DNA from: Shewanella baltica
GTDB lineage: Bacteria; Pseudomonadota; Gammaproteobacteria; Enterobacterales; Shewanellaceae
Direction: 5' to 3'
Length of the DNA: 64,000 bases
Assembly: GCF_900456975.1 (NCBI RefSeq)
Contig: NZ_UGYM01000002.1
Span: 4,588,001 to 4,652,000 of the forward strand
Below are positions 9,498 to 18,411 of the stretch, in pieces (position 1 is the first letter of the stretch; each line of letters begins with the position of its first letter). Position numbers and translations under genes: made by a program. Under the pieces are notes generated by a model that ran no database searches, was not told where the DNA came from, and saw only the letters and a program-made list of their open reading frames with translations.

Positions 9498-9523
9498 AAA
9501 AAGCCCTCAACAGAGGGCTTTTT
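9498..9523. terminator. Bidirectional terminator between yhhL and cymA
   Basis: AAAAAGCCCTC-AACA-GAGGGCTTTTT: a perfect stem with A-run and T-run flanks, between two convergent genes. Confidence 0.92.
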
Positions 9524-9558
9524 AATGACTAACGATAACGTAAGTTAACCGTTAAACC

Positions 9559-10122
9559 TTATCCTTTAGGGTAAGGGTGAGCGACGCCTTTGTGACAGTC
9601 GATACAGGTTTTTCTATCTTCTGGGGCTTTCTTGAAGTTATTGCTGTGCATTCTCACTGCCATTTTGCTCATATTTTCTGATTGGTTTTCATAAATACGG
9701 TTGTGACAGTTTTGACAGGTTGAAGAATCGATTGCACGAAGGTAATCACGCGCTAACTCAGCTTGTTCTTTACGGTTTTCATCTAACCATGCTTGCGTGT
9801 TAAAGCCATCGATAGTTAAGAAACCAATAACGTCCTTAGAAACGATGATCTTTTTCTTCAGGTATTGGAATGGTTCCTGTGCGATGTGACATTGCTGACA
9901 CTGAACCACGATACCCACACGGTTGTTACCGTGGGCAGACGCCATCACTTCATCTTTCAATGAATGTTGGCTGTGGCAGCTCATACAGAATGCGTCTTGG
10001 CTGGTTGCATGTAAGGTTGTTTGGGTTGCGAAATAGCCCACAACACCGATAACAATACCGACGACCAGTAGCGCCAGGATTGAATATTTTGCGCTAGGTT
10101 TAAATAGTGCACGCCAGTTCAT
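9559..10122 (-). CDS. cymA: CymA, membrane tetraheme c-type quinol dehydrogenase
   Basis: A 187-residue NapC/NirT-family protein. One N-terminal transmembrane anchor (about residues 12-33) is followed by a periplasmic domain with four CxxCH heme sites: CMSCH, CQQCH, CQNCH and CIDCH. In Shewanella CymA oxidises menaquinol and hands electrons to periplasmic and outer-membrane reductases for fumarate, nitrate, nitrite, DMSO, Fe(III) and Mn(IV). The start at 10122 has a GGAG site eight bases upstream and gives exactly the length known for S. oneidensis CymA; an upstream in-frame start adds eight residues and lacks support. It is monocistronic, with a shared terminator downstream and a long AT-rich upstream region. 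Confidence 0.95.
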   Translation of the reverse strand: MNWRALFKPSAKYSILALLVVGIVIGVVGYFATQTTLHATSQDAFCMSCHSQHSLKDEVMASAHGNNRVGIVVQCQQCHIAQEPFQYLKKKIIVSKDVIGFLTIDGFNTQAWLDENRKEQAELARDYLRAIDSSTCQNCHNRIYENQSENMSKMAVRMHSNNFKKAPEDRKTCIDCHKGVAHPYPKG

Positions 10123-10557
10123 CACTCTATCTCCAAAAATTGTCAAAATTAGTTTTTATAAGACTAGTTTATGTTCTTTCATTTATTAGAAATTTGATTT
10201 TAAGCCGAAATTTGCCGATTAAATTAACCTTAAAAGCGCAAAATGAGACTTAGCTCTAACTATTAGGACGACATTTGGTAAAAACCGCTAGCTGAGCTGC
10301 AATGCACTTTAACTAAAGCTAATGCAATCATCCCATAATCGCAAGTTAGCGATTATCGCGATGAGATTTCCCCTTTGAGAATCAATAACTATTGAAATCA
10401 TTTCTAGAAAATAGAAATGTGATCTAAACGACGTTTTGTTTAATTATTAGAAGTGGCCAGGAATAAATCATTAGAAATTAAAAAATTGAACGCGATATGA
10501 AACTTTATCGGGCTAACTAAGGTCTCTAAGGGTAAGCAATCAATTTTCCGAGTTATC
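10123..10557. promoter_or_regulatory. AT-rich divergent control region, cymA / 10558 gene
   Basis: This 435-base gap has no convincing ORF. It contains a perfect 8-bp inverted repeat CATTTCTA-GAAAA-TAGAAATG (10399-10419). The right arm overlaps AAATGTGATCTA (10415-10426), which matches the left half of a CRP site, but the right half-site is poor. Promoters for both flanking genes must lie here. No regulator can be named with confidence. Confidence 0.4.
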
Positions 10558-10920
10558 ATGGCTAAATTTTGGATCACCATAGCAGTGTTATTTTCGCTAA
10601 TCGCCCAATCGGCGATGGTGAGTGCTATGCCAACTTCAGCCAATACCAATGGCCACAGCAGTCAAACCATGCTGATGATGGATGCAGAAATGAACTGCAC
10701 CATGCCAGATTGTTCTGCATCCGATTGCTTGCAACACTGCCAAGATAGCATGACAAATCATTGCCAAATCCATTGTCTATCATCACTTTTCATTGAGCCT
10801 GCAGCGCTAAAACTGGCCTTCGCCAACCCAGCAAGCAAGCGTATTGCCATCCAAGGCTGGGCGATGCAAACTGCCGATCTTGGACTCACTACGCCGCCTC
10901 CCACCTCCAATTCACTGTAA
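10558..10920 (+). CDS. Exported Met/Cys/His-rich small protein, possible metal binder
   Basis: A 120-residue protein with an N-terminal signal-like helix (residues 5-24, ending around SAMVSAMP) and a mature part rich in Met, Cys and His, including MLMMDAEMNCTMPDCSASD and the closely spaced C-x3-C and C-x3-C-like groups CLQHCQD and HCQIHC. I do not recognise a named family. The composition and its location upstream of CusBA suggest periplasmic copper or silver binding, but that is inference. No ribosome binding site stronger than a weak purine stretch is visible. The next gene starts 100 bases downstream. Confidence 0.6.
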   Translation: MAKFWITIAVLFSLIAQSAMVSAMPTSANTNGHSSQTMLMMDAEMNCTMPDCSASDCLQHCQDSMTNHCQIHCLSSLFIEPAALKLAFANPASKRIAIQGWAMQTADLGLTTPPPTSNSL

Positions 10921-11020
10921 CGTCTTTCGTTTTTTACAACGTAAAACCGACTAAACACCTATGATTGCGCCGCTGCATATCCGCACCGCAACGAGGTACA
11001 GAGAATTTTTGGAGTTTATT

Positions 11021-11476
11021 ATGAAAACCTCTTTATTGAACAAAAGCTTACTAGGCCTAACTTTCGTTATCGGTGCCTTATTAAGTAGCACCACTGTCAC
11101 AGCCGCTAGCTTAAAAAGCACAGATTCGCTCAGTGTTATCAGTATCAATGGTGTGCCAGCGACGCCCTTTAAACCTATCCAACTCTCCGCAGGGAAAGTA
11201 CTGCTCGAGCTAAAATATCAGGATATATTTGATTATCGCGCCGATGATAGTGGTAACTGGGTTAAATCAGCGCCGCTTTACTTAGTGCTGGATGTGAAGG
11301 CGAGTGATAGCTACCAAATCACCCAGCCCAAAATAATGACTGAAGCTGAAGCGCGCCAATTTATTAAATATCCAACGATTCAACTCAGTATTAATGGTGA
11401 CAAAGCGGGCGAATATCCACTGCAAAGCCACAGCCAGCTGATGGCGAAAATGTTAGTCAGCAATCCCGCTTTCTAA
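11021..11476 (+). CDS. Exported protein, DUF2057/YccT-like
   Basis: A 151-residue protein with a clear signal peptide (residues 1-29, ending TVTAA). The mature region starts SLKSTDSLSVISINGVP and continues with a basic/hydrophobic beta-rich pattern (LSAGKVLLELKYQDIFDY) resembling the N-terminal part of DUF2057 proteins such as E. coli YccT; the match is from memory and not certain. The start is fixed by a GGAG site six bases before ATG 11021; the longer open frame has no such site. It has no Met/His enrichment, unlike its neighbours, so a role in copper handling is not implied by the sequence. Confidence 0.6.
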   Translation: MKTSLLNKSLLGLTFVIGALLSSTTVTAASLKSTDSLSVISINGVPATPFKPIQLSAGKVLLELKYQDIFDYRADDSGNWVKSAPLYLVLDVKASDSYQITQPKIMTEAEARQFIKYPTIQLSINGDKAGEYPLQSHSQLMAKMLVSNPAF

Positions 11477-11585
11477 TTTAGAAAAGCAAAATATTTAATT
11501 TGAGGCATGTGCTGAAATGTGAGTTAAATCATTACAGCATAATGCCTCTATGCTAGACTCGAGCCGTTCATCATTTGGAATACTT

Positions 11586-12023
11586 ATGCATCACACACTC
11601 GGTCGTTACTTTTTAGTCATGTTCACTTTACTCGCACTCGTCGGGCAAAGTGTTGTGTCTAATGGTCACGCCATGGTGCCGCACACTATGGATATGAGTG
11701 CGATGAATCATGAAGCTTCCCCCCAAATGCACCATGCTGCCATGATGCAGATGAACACTGAGAATCCTTCTGACTCACATTCAATGGCCAACGCGGATTG
11801 CTGCAACGATAAAATGCTTCCCGGCGCGAAACAGCATTGCTGTGATGGCACCACATCATGTTCAAATGATTGTGGTCATTGTTTGACGATTTCAGTCGCT
11901 GGCACTCTATTCAGCCCACACCTCTGGCCAAGTGTGAGCATGAGCGATACTGCAATGGCCACTCCTATGCCTCATTTCCACTCGATCTCTTTGTCTTCGG
12001 CCTTTAAACCTCCGATAGCCTAG
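11586..12023 (+). CDS. Exported His/Met/Cys-rich protein, CopL-like
   Basis: A 145-residue protein with a signal peptide (about residues 1-28) followed by a strongly His/Met-rich stretch (repeated HxM and MxM patterns, residues 30-75) and a Cys/His cluster (DCCNDKM, HCCDGTTSCSNDCGHC). The layout resembles CopL-type metal-binding proteins found beside copper-resistance genes, but I cannot confirm family membership. I prefer ATG 11586 because the signal peptide starts there; the frame is open 36 bases further upstream. It lies 109 bases after the DUF2057-like gene and 267 bases before the CusBA genes. Periplasmic Cu(I)/Ag(I) buffering is the most reasonable inference. Confidence 0.6.
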   Translation: MHHTLGRYFLVMFTLLALVGQSVVSNGHAMVPHTMDMSAMNHEASPQMHHAAMMQMNTENPSDSHSMANADCCNDKMLPGAKQHCCDGTTSCSNDCGHCLTISVAGTLFSPHLWPSVSMSDTAMATPMPHFHSISLSSAFKPPIA

Positions 12024-12290
12024 GCCTACTTTGCGCTTAATGGGCAAATCGCCCTAAAGAAGCCAAGCTAAAACGACAATCCAGTTAGCCCTAAGCTAAC
12101 GCCAAATTTAGCCGTTTATTGTGGTGCCTTATCGTTAAATCGTGCACCCGAGTCTAGCAAAACGTTGTTAACTGAGCCGAATGCCAAGTTGTGGCATCAA
12201 TCCGTCTATCAAAGCGAACCGCTTTGAACCACTGTGCTCACAGACGTTTATGCGCTCATATTCGGCCGTTAATCCGATGGAGTGAATAAT
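12024..12290 (+). promoter_or_regulatory. Upstream region of the cus genes with three inverted repeats
   Basis: This 267-base gap contains GTTAGC-CCTAA-GCTAAC (12085-12101), TGCCA-AGTTG-TGGCA (12182-12196) and AAAGCG-AAC-CGCTTT (12211-12225). The last lies about 65 bases before the metal-binding protein gene and is the best placed as an operator. No copper-regulator consensus could be matched. Confidence 0.35.
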
Positions 12291-12551
12291 ATGAAAACAC
12301 TAACTAATCTCGCCTTAATCGCATTCTTGCTGACCAGCACTAGCGTGTTTGCCACGGCTGCGCCGCACGAACATCAACACGACAATGCAAATCCACCGCA
12401 ACAAGCACAAACCTATGTTTGCCCTATGCACCCCGAAGTGACTGGCAATAAAGGCGATACTTGCCCTAAATGTGGCATGGACTTAGAACCAAAGGCGACG
12501 GAAGTAAAAATGGCTGAAGGTACGATGCACAACGCGCACGAACACCACTAA
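12291..12551 (+). CDS. Exported heavy-metal-binding-domain protein
   Basis: An 86-residue protein: signal peptide to about residue 23, a His-rich linker (HEHQHD), then one heavy-metal-binding domain with the pattern CPMHPEVTG...CPKCGMDL, and a His-rich tail (HNAHEHH). The same domain occurs twice at the N-terminus of the next gene's product, CusB. A GGAG site eight bases upstream selects ATG 12291 over a GTG nine bases earlier. It may deliver Cu(I)/Ag(I) to the CusBA pump, taking a place like that of CusF, but the fold is different from CusF. It is the first gene of the cus operon. Confidence 0.8.
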   Translation: MKTLTNLALIAFLLTSTSVFATAAPHEHQHDNANPPQQAQTYVCPMHPEVTGNKGDTCPKCGMDLEPKATEVKMAEGTMHNAHEHH

Positions 12552-12572
12552 GCTAGGCTGGAGATGAGGCAT

Positions 12573-14114
12573 ATGAACCAATTTAATACAGTAAAAAAGC
12601 AGGCCCCTAAGGCCGTACTGATCTTGAGTAGCTTGCTCATTAGTACGCCTTGGTTGAGCCATGCCCAGCTGACTAACACACAAGAGCCCACGGCGACCGA
12701 AGCGGCAGTAAACTCTGCAACTGCGCCTAAGAATAATCCGTTAAATCAAGTGAAAACCTACACTTGCCCTATGCATCCCGAAGTGCTCAGCCATGAGCCG
12801 GGTCGCTGCCCTAAGTGCAATATGTTTTTAGTTGAGAAACTCGATGCCGCGAACCCTGCGGCCGAGCATGCACAGCATCAAGCCGCAGATCACCAAGCCT
12901 CTGAGCATGGGCAAACCTCTGCCGCCAAAGCTGCGAGTCAGGTATTCGATACCCCAACACCTAAGGCCGACAGTTTAGTTAAAGCCCAAAATCATGTGAC
13001 AACAATCAAGTACGTTTGCCCTATGCATGCCCACATTATCAGTGATGTACCCGGCACTTGCCCTATCTGCGGTATGAACTTAGAAAAGGTCGAAACGGGC
13101 GGTAATACCCAAGAAATCAACATCAATGTATCCGGCAGCATGCAGCAAGCGTTGGCGTTAAAGGTGGCCAAGGTTGAACGCGACACACTGTGGAAATTTG
13201 TCGAAACCGTCGGTCAAATCGACTATGACGAAAGCCAAATCACCCATATCCATGCCCGCGTTACTGGCTGGATTGAAAAACTGATGATCAAATCCGTGGG
13301 TGATACCGTAAAGAAAGACCAGCTGATCTACGAGATCTATTCCCCCGATTTAATCAACGCCCAGGATGACTATCTGCTCGCTATGGACACCGCCAAAGCA
13401 AACGGCCAAGGCCGCTACAAAGATTTGGTGCGCAATGCGGGCTTACGCTTATCATTCCTTGGTTTTAACGACAGGCAAATCAAACAATTAGCCGAGTCAC
13501 ATCAAACCCAATATAGGGTACCTTTCTACGCCAAAGAAGACGGCATAGTGAAAGCCCTCGACATTCGCGATGGCATGTATATTCAGCCGTCGACAGAAGT
13601 CATGTCTGTGGTGGATCTCTCCAAAGTCTGGGTGATTGCCGACGTCTTTGAGAACGAGCAAAGCTGGATTGCCAAAGGTCAGAAGGCCGAAATTGCCGTT
13701 CCCGCCATGAATATCAGCGGCATCGAAGGCACGATAGATTACATCTATCCTGAGCTTGATCCTGTCACTCGCAGCCTGCGAGTACGAGTAGTGCTCAACA
13801 ATACCGAGGTAGATTTAAGACCTAAAACCCTCGCGAAAGTTTCGCTATTCGGTGGCCCGAATAAAGATGTGCTAGTGATCCCGCAGGAAGCTTTAATTCA
13901 AACGGGCAAAGAAAACCGCGTGATCGTCAAGCAAACCGACGACAGCTTTACCGCCAAGGCCGTAACCGTCGGCATGATGAGCCAAGGTAAGGCCGAGATT
14001 ATTTCAGGCCTGAATGAAGGTGAACGAGTGGTGATTTCGGGGCAATTCTTACTCGACTCCGAGGCTAGCCTCAAGGGCAGTTTAATGCGTTTAAGCAGCG
14101 GTCATCAGCACTAG
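12573..14114 (+). CDS. cusB: CusB-type efflux adaptor with two N-terminal metal-binding domains
   Basis: A 513-residue periplasmic membrane-fusion protein linking an RND pump to an outer-membrane channel. A signal peptide (about 1-33) is followed by two heavy-metal-binding domains, CPMHPEVLS...CPKCNM (about residues 62-85) and CPMHAHIIS...CPICGM (about 145-170), separated by a His/Ala-rich linker. The adaptor core follows: VGQIDYDESQITHIHARVTGWIEK type lipoyl/hairpin region and beta-barrel regions to the C-terminus (VVISGQFLLDSEASLKGSL). The ATG at 12573 has GGAG nine bases upstream; an ATG at 12564 abuts that site. Nine bases separate it from cusA. The duplicated metal-binding domain is the notable feature. 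Confidence 0.92.
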   Translation: MNQFNTVKKQAPKAVLILSSLLISTPWLSHAQLTNTQEPTATEAAVNSATAPKNNPLNQVKTYTCPMHPEVLSHEPGRCPKCNMFLVEKLDAANPAAEHAQHQAADHQASEHGQTSAAKAASQVFDTPTPKADSLVKAQNHVTTIKYVCPMHAHIISDVPGTCPICGMNLEKVETGGNTQEININVSGSMQQALALKVAKVERDTLWKFVETVGQIDYDESQITHIHARVTGWIEKLMIKSVGDTVKKDQLIYEIYSPDLINAQDDYLLAMDTAKANGQGRYKDLVRNAGLRLSFLGFNDRQIKQLAESHQTQYRVPFYAKEDGIVKALDIRDGMYIQPSTEVMSVVDLSKVWVIADVFENEQSWIAKGQKAEIAVPAMNISGIEGTIDYIYPELDPVTRSLRVRVVLNNTEVDLRPKTLAKVSLFGGPNKDVLVIPQEALIQTGKENRVIVKQTDDSFTAKAVTVGMMSQGKAEIISGLNEGERVVISGQFLLDSEASLKGSLMRLSSGHQH

Positions 14115-14123
14115 GAGCGCGTT

Positions 14124-17100
14124 ATGTTGAAATATATTATCGAGGCGTCCATCAGGCAGCGATTTATGGTGTTGATTATCGCCATCATGATCACTGTTTG
14201 GGGCGTACAGGAGCTGCGGAAAACGCCGCTCGATGCGCTGCCGGATTTATCCGATGTGCAAGTGATCATTAAAACCCCTTATCCGGGTCAAGCGCCAAAA
14301 TTGGTTGAAGAACAAGTGACTTATCCCTTGTCGACCGCCATGTTAGCCGTCCCCGGCGCCAAAACCGTGCGTGGTTATTCCATGTTCGGCGACTCTTACG
14401 TGTATGTGATTTTTGAAGATGGCACCGACATTTACTGGGCTCGCTCACGGGTGCTCGAATACCTGAGTCAGATCAGCAGCCGTTTACCGCAAAATGTGCA
14501 ACCTTCCCTCGGCCCAGATGCATCTGGCGTTGGTTGGGTGTTTGAATATGCGCTGGTCGATCGCTCCGGCAATTTAGATTTATCGCAACTCAAGAGTCTG
14601 CAGGATTGGTACCTCAAGCTAGAGCTGCAAAGCGTGGCGGGTGTTTCTGAAGTCGCCACCGTTGGCGGCATGGAGCAAACCTATCAGATAGTGCTTGAGC
14701 CCGACAAAATGGCGATCTATAAGCTGGATATCGCCACCATTAAACAAGCCATTGATAAAGCCAACAGCGAAGCTGGCGGCTCAGTGATCGAGATGGCCGA
14801 AGCCGAGTACATGGTGCGCGCCAAAGGCTATCGCCAGACGCTAGAGGATTTTCGTGAAATCCCCCTTGGTATCACCAGTCCTTCTGGCACAGGTTTAACC
14901 CTCAAAGATGTTGCCACTGTGCGTAAAGGCCCAGCCTCACGCCGCGGCATAGCCGAACTCGACGGTGAAGGTGAAGTCGTTGGCGGAATTGTGGTGATGC
15001 GTTACGGCGAAAACGCCTTAGCGACAATTGATGCGGTGAAAGCAAAACTCGAAGAACTCAAAGCCGGCCTGCCCGATGGAGTTGAGATTATCCCCACCTA
15101 CGACAGATCTCACTTGATCCTTAAGTCCGTCGACAACTTGTTTAGCAAGGTCGTCGAAGAAATGTTGGTGGTCGGCTTAGTCTGTTTGCTGTTTTTGCTG
15201 CATGCGCGCTCCACACTCGTGGCCGTGATCACCCTGCCGCTATCCATCCTTATCGCCTTTATCGTGATGAACAAGATGGGTGTTAACGCCAATATCATGA
15301 GCCTTGGCGGCATCGCCATTGCCATCGGCGCCGTGGTGGACGGCGCGATTGTGATGATCGAAAACTTGCACAAGCATTTAGAGCATTTTAAAGCGGATCA
15401 TGATCGCGAACCCGATACGAAAGAGCATTGGCGTATCGTCACCGAAGCGTCGATTGAAGTCGGCCCTGCGTTATTTTTCTCATTGATTATTATTACCTTA
15501 AGCTTTGTGCCTGTGTTCGCACTCGAGGCGCAGGAAGGTCGATTATTCGCGCCACTGGCCTACACTAAAACCTTCGCCATGGCAGCGGCGGCATTTTTAT
15601 CTATTACCTTAGTGCCGATTTTGATGGGTTACTTTATTCGCGGTAAAATCCCCAGCGAACGTAGCAATCCCATCAGCCGTTTCTTGATCGCGATTTATCA
15701 ACCTTCACTAAAATTGGTGCTGAAATTCCCTAAAGTCACCCTGATGTTAGCGTTAATCGCGCTGGCCAGCGCTTGGTATCCTATGACCCGCATGGGCAGC
15801 GAGTTTATGCCCGCACTCGAAGAAGGCGATTTGCTCTACATGCCAACGGCGTTGCCCGGCATCAGTGCCAGCAAGGCCGCCGAAGTGTTACAGCAAACCG
15901 ACCGTTTAATCAAAACCGTGCCCGAAGTGGCCCGCGTGTTTGGCAAAGTAGGCCGCGCCGAAACCGCGACCGATCCCGCGCCGCTGACTATGCTTGAAAC
16001 CACTATCATGCTTAAACCCCATGACGAATGGCGTGAAGGCATGACCTTAGATGGCATTATTGCCCAGCTACAGCAAACCGTAAAAGTACCTGGACTCACC
16101 AATGCTTGGGTGCAACCCATCAAAACCCGAATCGACATGCTCTCGACGGGGATCAAAACCCCTGTCGGCATTAAGATCACTGGGGCCGATGTCAACGAAC
16201 TGCAAAGCATTGGTACTAAGATTGAAGCTATCTTAAGCAAAGTGCCACACACCAAATCGGCCTACGCCGAACGCAGTGGCGGCGGCCGTTATATCGATAT
16301 CAGTCCGAAACTGGATGTGGCCGCTCGTTACGGTATGACGTTGCAGGATATTCAAGATGTGGTGCGTTACGCCATCGGCGGTATGGATATTGGCGAATCA
16401 GTACAAGGCGCCGAACGTTATCCTATCAACCTGCGTTATCCCCGTGAGCTGCGCGACAATATTGAGAAGCTGCGCGAGCTGCCCGTGATCACTAAGTCGG
16501 GGCATTATCTGCCGCTGCGTAACTTGGCCGACATCGAAATTAACGATGGCGCGCCTATGTTAAAGAGTGAGAATGGCCGCTTAATTTCTTGGGTGTTTAT
16601 CGATATCGAAGGCACCTCTATCGGTGAGTATATCGCCACCGCGAAAACGGCCTTAGATGCTGAACTCGTTGTCCCGCCCCGTTACAGCTATAGCTTTGCG
16701 GGTCAGTACGAATATATGCAAAGGGTCGATGCTAAGCTTAAACAAGTGATCCCTATGGCGTTAGCCGTGATCTTCATCCTGCTGATGATGACCTTCGGCT
16801 CCACCATTCAGGCCAGCATTATTATGCTAAGCCTCCCCTTCGCATTGGTCGGCAGCACTTGGTTGTTGTATCTGCTGGATTACAACATCTCAGTGGCCGT
16901 CGCCGTCGGTATGATTGCCTTAGCGGGTGTCGCCGCCGAGTTTGGGGTGGTGATGTTGGTGTATCTCAATAACGCCATCAAACACAGGCAAGAAAAAGAT
17001 AATTATCACAGCGTCAATGACTTGAAAGAAGCCTTGATTGAAGGCGCCGTTATGCGGATCCGCCCCAAAGCGATGACAGTGGCGACCATCTTTTTCGGCC

Positions 17101-17261
17101 TACTGCCCATTATGTGGGGTGCGGGTTCGGGTAACGATGTGATGCAAAAAATCGCCGCACCTATGGTCGGCGGCATGGTCACAGCGCCCATACTGTCGCT
17201 GTTTGTCCTGCCCGCACTCTATCTACTGATTTACTCGCGTAAATTAAAGAAAGACGCTTAG
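14124..17261 (+). CDS. cusA: CusA-type Cu(I)/Ag(I) RND efflux pump
   Basis: A 1045-residue inner-membrane RND transporter that exports monovalent copper or silver using proton motive force. Typical motifs include FEDGTDIYWARSRVLEYL, the LGGIAIAIGAVVDGAIVMIEN segment in TM4 and duplicated 6-TM halves. The three Met residues that form the Cu(I)/Ag(I) site of E. coli CusA (573, 623 and 672) are present at exactly the same numbers here: LLYM573, PLTM623 and RIDM672. That makes Cu(I)/Ag(I) a better prediction than the Zn/Co/Cd of CzcA pumps. It follows cusB by nine bases and ends in a terminator. No outer-membrane CusC gene is adjacent. Confidence 0.95.
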   Translation: MLKYIIEASIRQRFMVLIIAIMITVWGVQELRKTPLDALPDLSDVQVIIKTPYPGQAPKLVEEQVTYPLSTAMLAVPGAKTVRGYSMFGDSYVYVIFEDGTDIYWARSRVLEYLSQISSRLPQNVQPSLGPDASGVGWVFEYALVDRSGNLDLSQLKSLQDWYLKLELQSVAGVSEVATVGGMEQTYQIVLEPDKMAIYKLDIATIKQAIDKANSEAGGSVIEMAEAEYMVRAKGYRQTLEDFREIPLGITSPSGTGLTLKDVATVRKGPASRRGIAELDGEGEVVGGIVVMRYGENALATIDAVKAKLEELKAGLPDGVEIIPTYDRSHLILKSVDNLFSKVVEEMLVVGLVCLLFLLHARSTLVAVITLPLSILIAFIVMNKMGVNANIMSLGGIAIAIGAVVDGAIVMIENLHKHLEHFKADHDREPDTKEHWRIVTEASIEVGPALFFSLIIITLSFVPVFALEAQEGRLFAPLAYTKTFAMAAAAFLSITLVPILMGYFIRGKIPSERSNPISRFLIAIYQPSLKLVLKFPKVTLMLALIALASAWYPMTRMGSEFMPALEEGDLLYMPTALPGISASKAAEVLQQTDRLIKTVPEVARVFGKVGRAETATDPAPLTMLETTIMLKPHDEWREGMTLDGIIAQLQQTVKVPGLTNAWVQPIKTRIDMLSTGIKTPVGIKITGADVNELQSIGTKIEAILSKVPHTKSAYAERSGGGRYIDISPKLDVAARYGMTLQDIQDVVRYAIGGMDIGESVQGAERYPINLRYPRELRDNIEKLRELPVITKSGHYLPLRNLADIEINDGAPMLKSENGRLISWVFIDIEGTSIGEYIATAKTALDAELVVPPRYSYSFAGQYEYMQRVDAKLKQVIPMALAVIFILLMMTFGSTIQASIIMLSLPFALVGSTWLLYLLDYNISVAVAVGMIALAGVAAEFGVVMLVYLNNAIKHRQEKDNYHSVNDLKEALIEGAVMRIRPKAMTVATIFFGLLPIMWGAGSGNDVMQKIAAPMVGGMVTAPILSLFVLPALYLLIYSRKLKKDA

Positions 17262-17269
17262 ATATTTGA

Positions 17270-17310
17270 AATAAAACCCCTAGCGTCCTCAAAACTCTAG
17301 GGGTTTTATT
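17270..17310 (+). terminator. Rho-independent terminator after cusA
   Basis: AATAAAACCCCTAG and CTAGGGGTTTTATT are perfect inverted repeats with a 13-base loop, ending in a T-rich run right after cusA. Confidence 0.9.
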
Positions 17311-17372
17311 ATTTAGCACTGCTCAGATTCATAAAATTCACCCGAGCCTTCTTCAGCAAAAATAGTGCTGCA

Positions 17373-18410
17373 TCAAAATAAATTTAGGCCGAACGCAGCT
17401 TTAACTCGTCGTAATAAAGCATCCGACTCTTCACGGGCTTGCTCCGTTCCAACTTTGAGTATCGACACTAACTGAGCTTTATCAGATAAGAGTAAAGCCC
17501 GGCGCTCACGAATTGGCGCAAGCAACTCTTGTAAGCACTCCTCTAAAATAGCTTTAGTCTTACCATCACCTAAGCCGCCTTTTTGGTAATGCGATTTGAG
17601 CTCAGCCACATATTCTATGTCAGGGTGAAAAGCATCGAGATAAGTAAAAACGACATTGCCTTCGACCCGTCCCGCATCATTCACACTCAAATGCAGGGGA
17701 TCGGTATACATAGCCTTAACTGCCTTTGAAATATCTTGCGCACTTGAACCTAACATTATGGTATTACCCATAGACTTAGACATTTTACCTTTGCCATCAA
17801 CACTGGGTAAGCGTGATACATTACTCAATAACGGCTTACACTCTAGTAGCACCTCATCCTGTGCTATCGAATTAAGCTTCCTAACGATTTCATTCGTCTG
17901 CTCCAACATAGGCAACTGATCATCTCCCACAGGAATAAGCGTCGCACGAAAGGCGGTAATATCAGCGGCCTGACTAATGGGGTAGGTTAAAAAACCTACA
18001 GGAATGGCCCGGCCAAAGTCTTTACTGTTTATCTCACTTTTAACGGTCGGATTTCGTTCCAGTCTGGCAATAGAAACTAAGTTTGCATAGTACATAGTCA
18101 GCTCAGCCAATGCTGGAATAGCTGACTGTAAACATATAGTGGTTTTACTGGGGTCAATTCCGATAGCGAGATAATCAGCTACAACATTTAAAATATTCGA
18201 TGCCACTTTCTGAGGGTTATGCCCATTGTCCGTTAGGCCTTGCATATCGGCGACAAGGATAGTTTGGTCAAACCTGTGTTGTAACTCGACTCTTTGCTTG
18301 AGCGAGCCAACATAATGGCCCAGATGTAAAGGCCCTGTCGCCCTATCGCCGGTAAGCACTTTCTCTTGAGTATTTGAGGATAAAAGCGGTTTTGATGAAC
18401 TAATTTGCAT
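17373..18410 (-). CDS. trpS: Auxiliary tryptophanyl-tRNA synthetase
   Basis: A 345-residue class I aminoacyl-tRNA synthetase charging tRNA-Trp. The HIGH-type motif is GPLHLGHYVG (about residues 26-35) and the KMSKS loop is GKMSKSMGN. The sequence pattern LTGDRATG, LVSIARLERNPTVKSE and GGLGDGKTK is the type found in Gram-positive bacteria, unlike the E. coli enzyme, which begins SGAQPSGELTIGNYMG. It is therefore likely an auxiliary, horizontally acquired enzyme beside a housekeeping copy elsewhere. The start at 18410 has GGAG seven bases upstream. Upstream are a tandem-Trp leader ORF and a hairpin that hides this site. Indolmycin-resistant TrpRS enzymes of this subclass are known in Streptomyces; resistance here is inference. 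Confidence 0.93.
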   Translation of the reverse strand: MQISSSKPLLSSNTQEKVLTGDRATGPLHLGHYVGSLKQRVELQHRFDQTILVADMQGLTDNGHNPQKVASNILNVVADYLAIGIDPSKTTICLQSAIPALAELTMYYANLVSIARLERNPTVKSEINSKDFGRAIPVGFLTYPISQAADITAFRATLIPVGDDQLPMLEQTNEIVRKLNSIAQDEVLLECKPLLSNVSRLPSVDGKGKMSKSMGNTIMLGSSAQDISKAVKAMYTDPLHLSVNDAGRVEGNVVFTYLDAFHPDIEYVAELKSHYQKGGLGDGKTKAILEECLQELLAPIRERRALLLSDKAQLVSILKVGTEQAREESDALLRRVKAAFGLNLF

Positions 18411-18411
18411 G

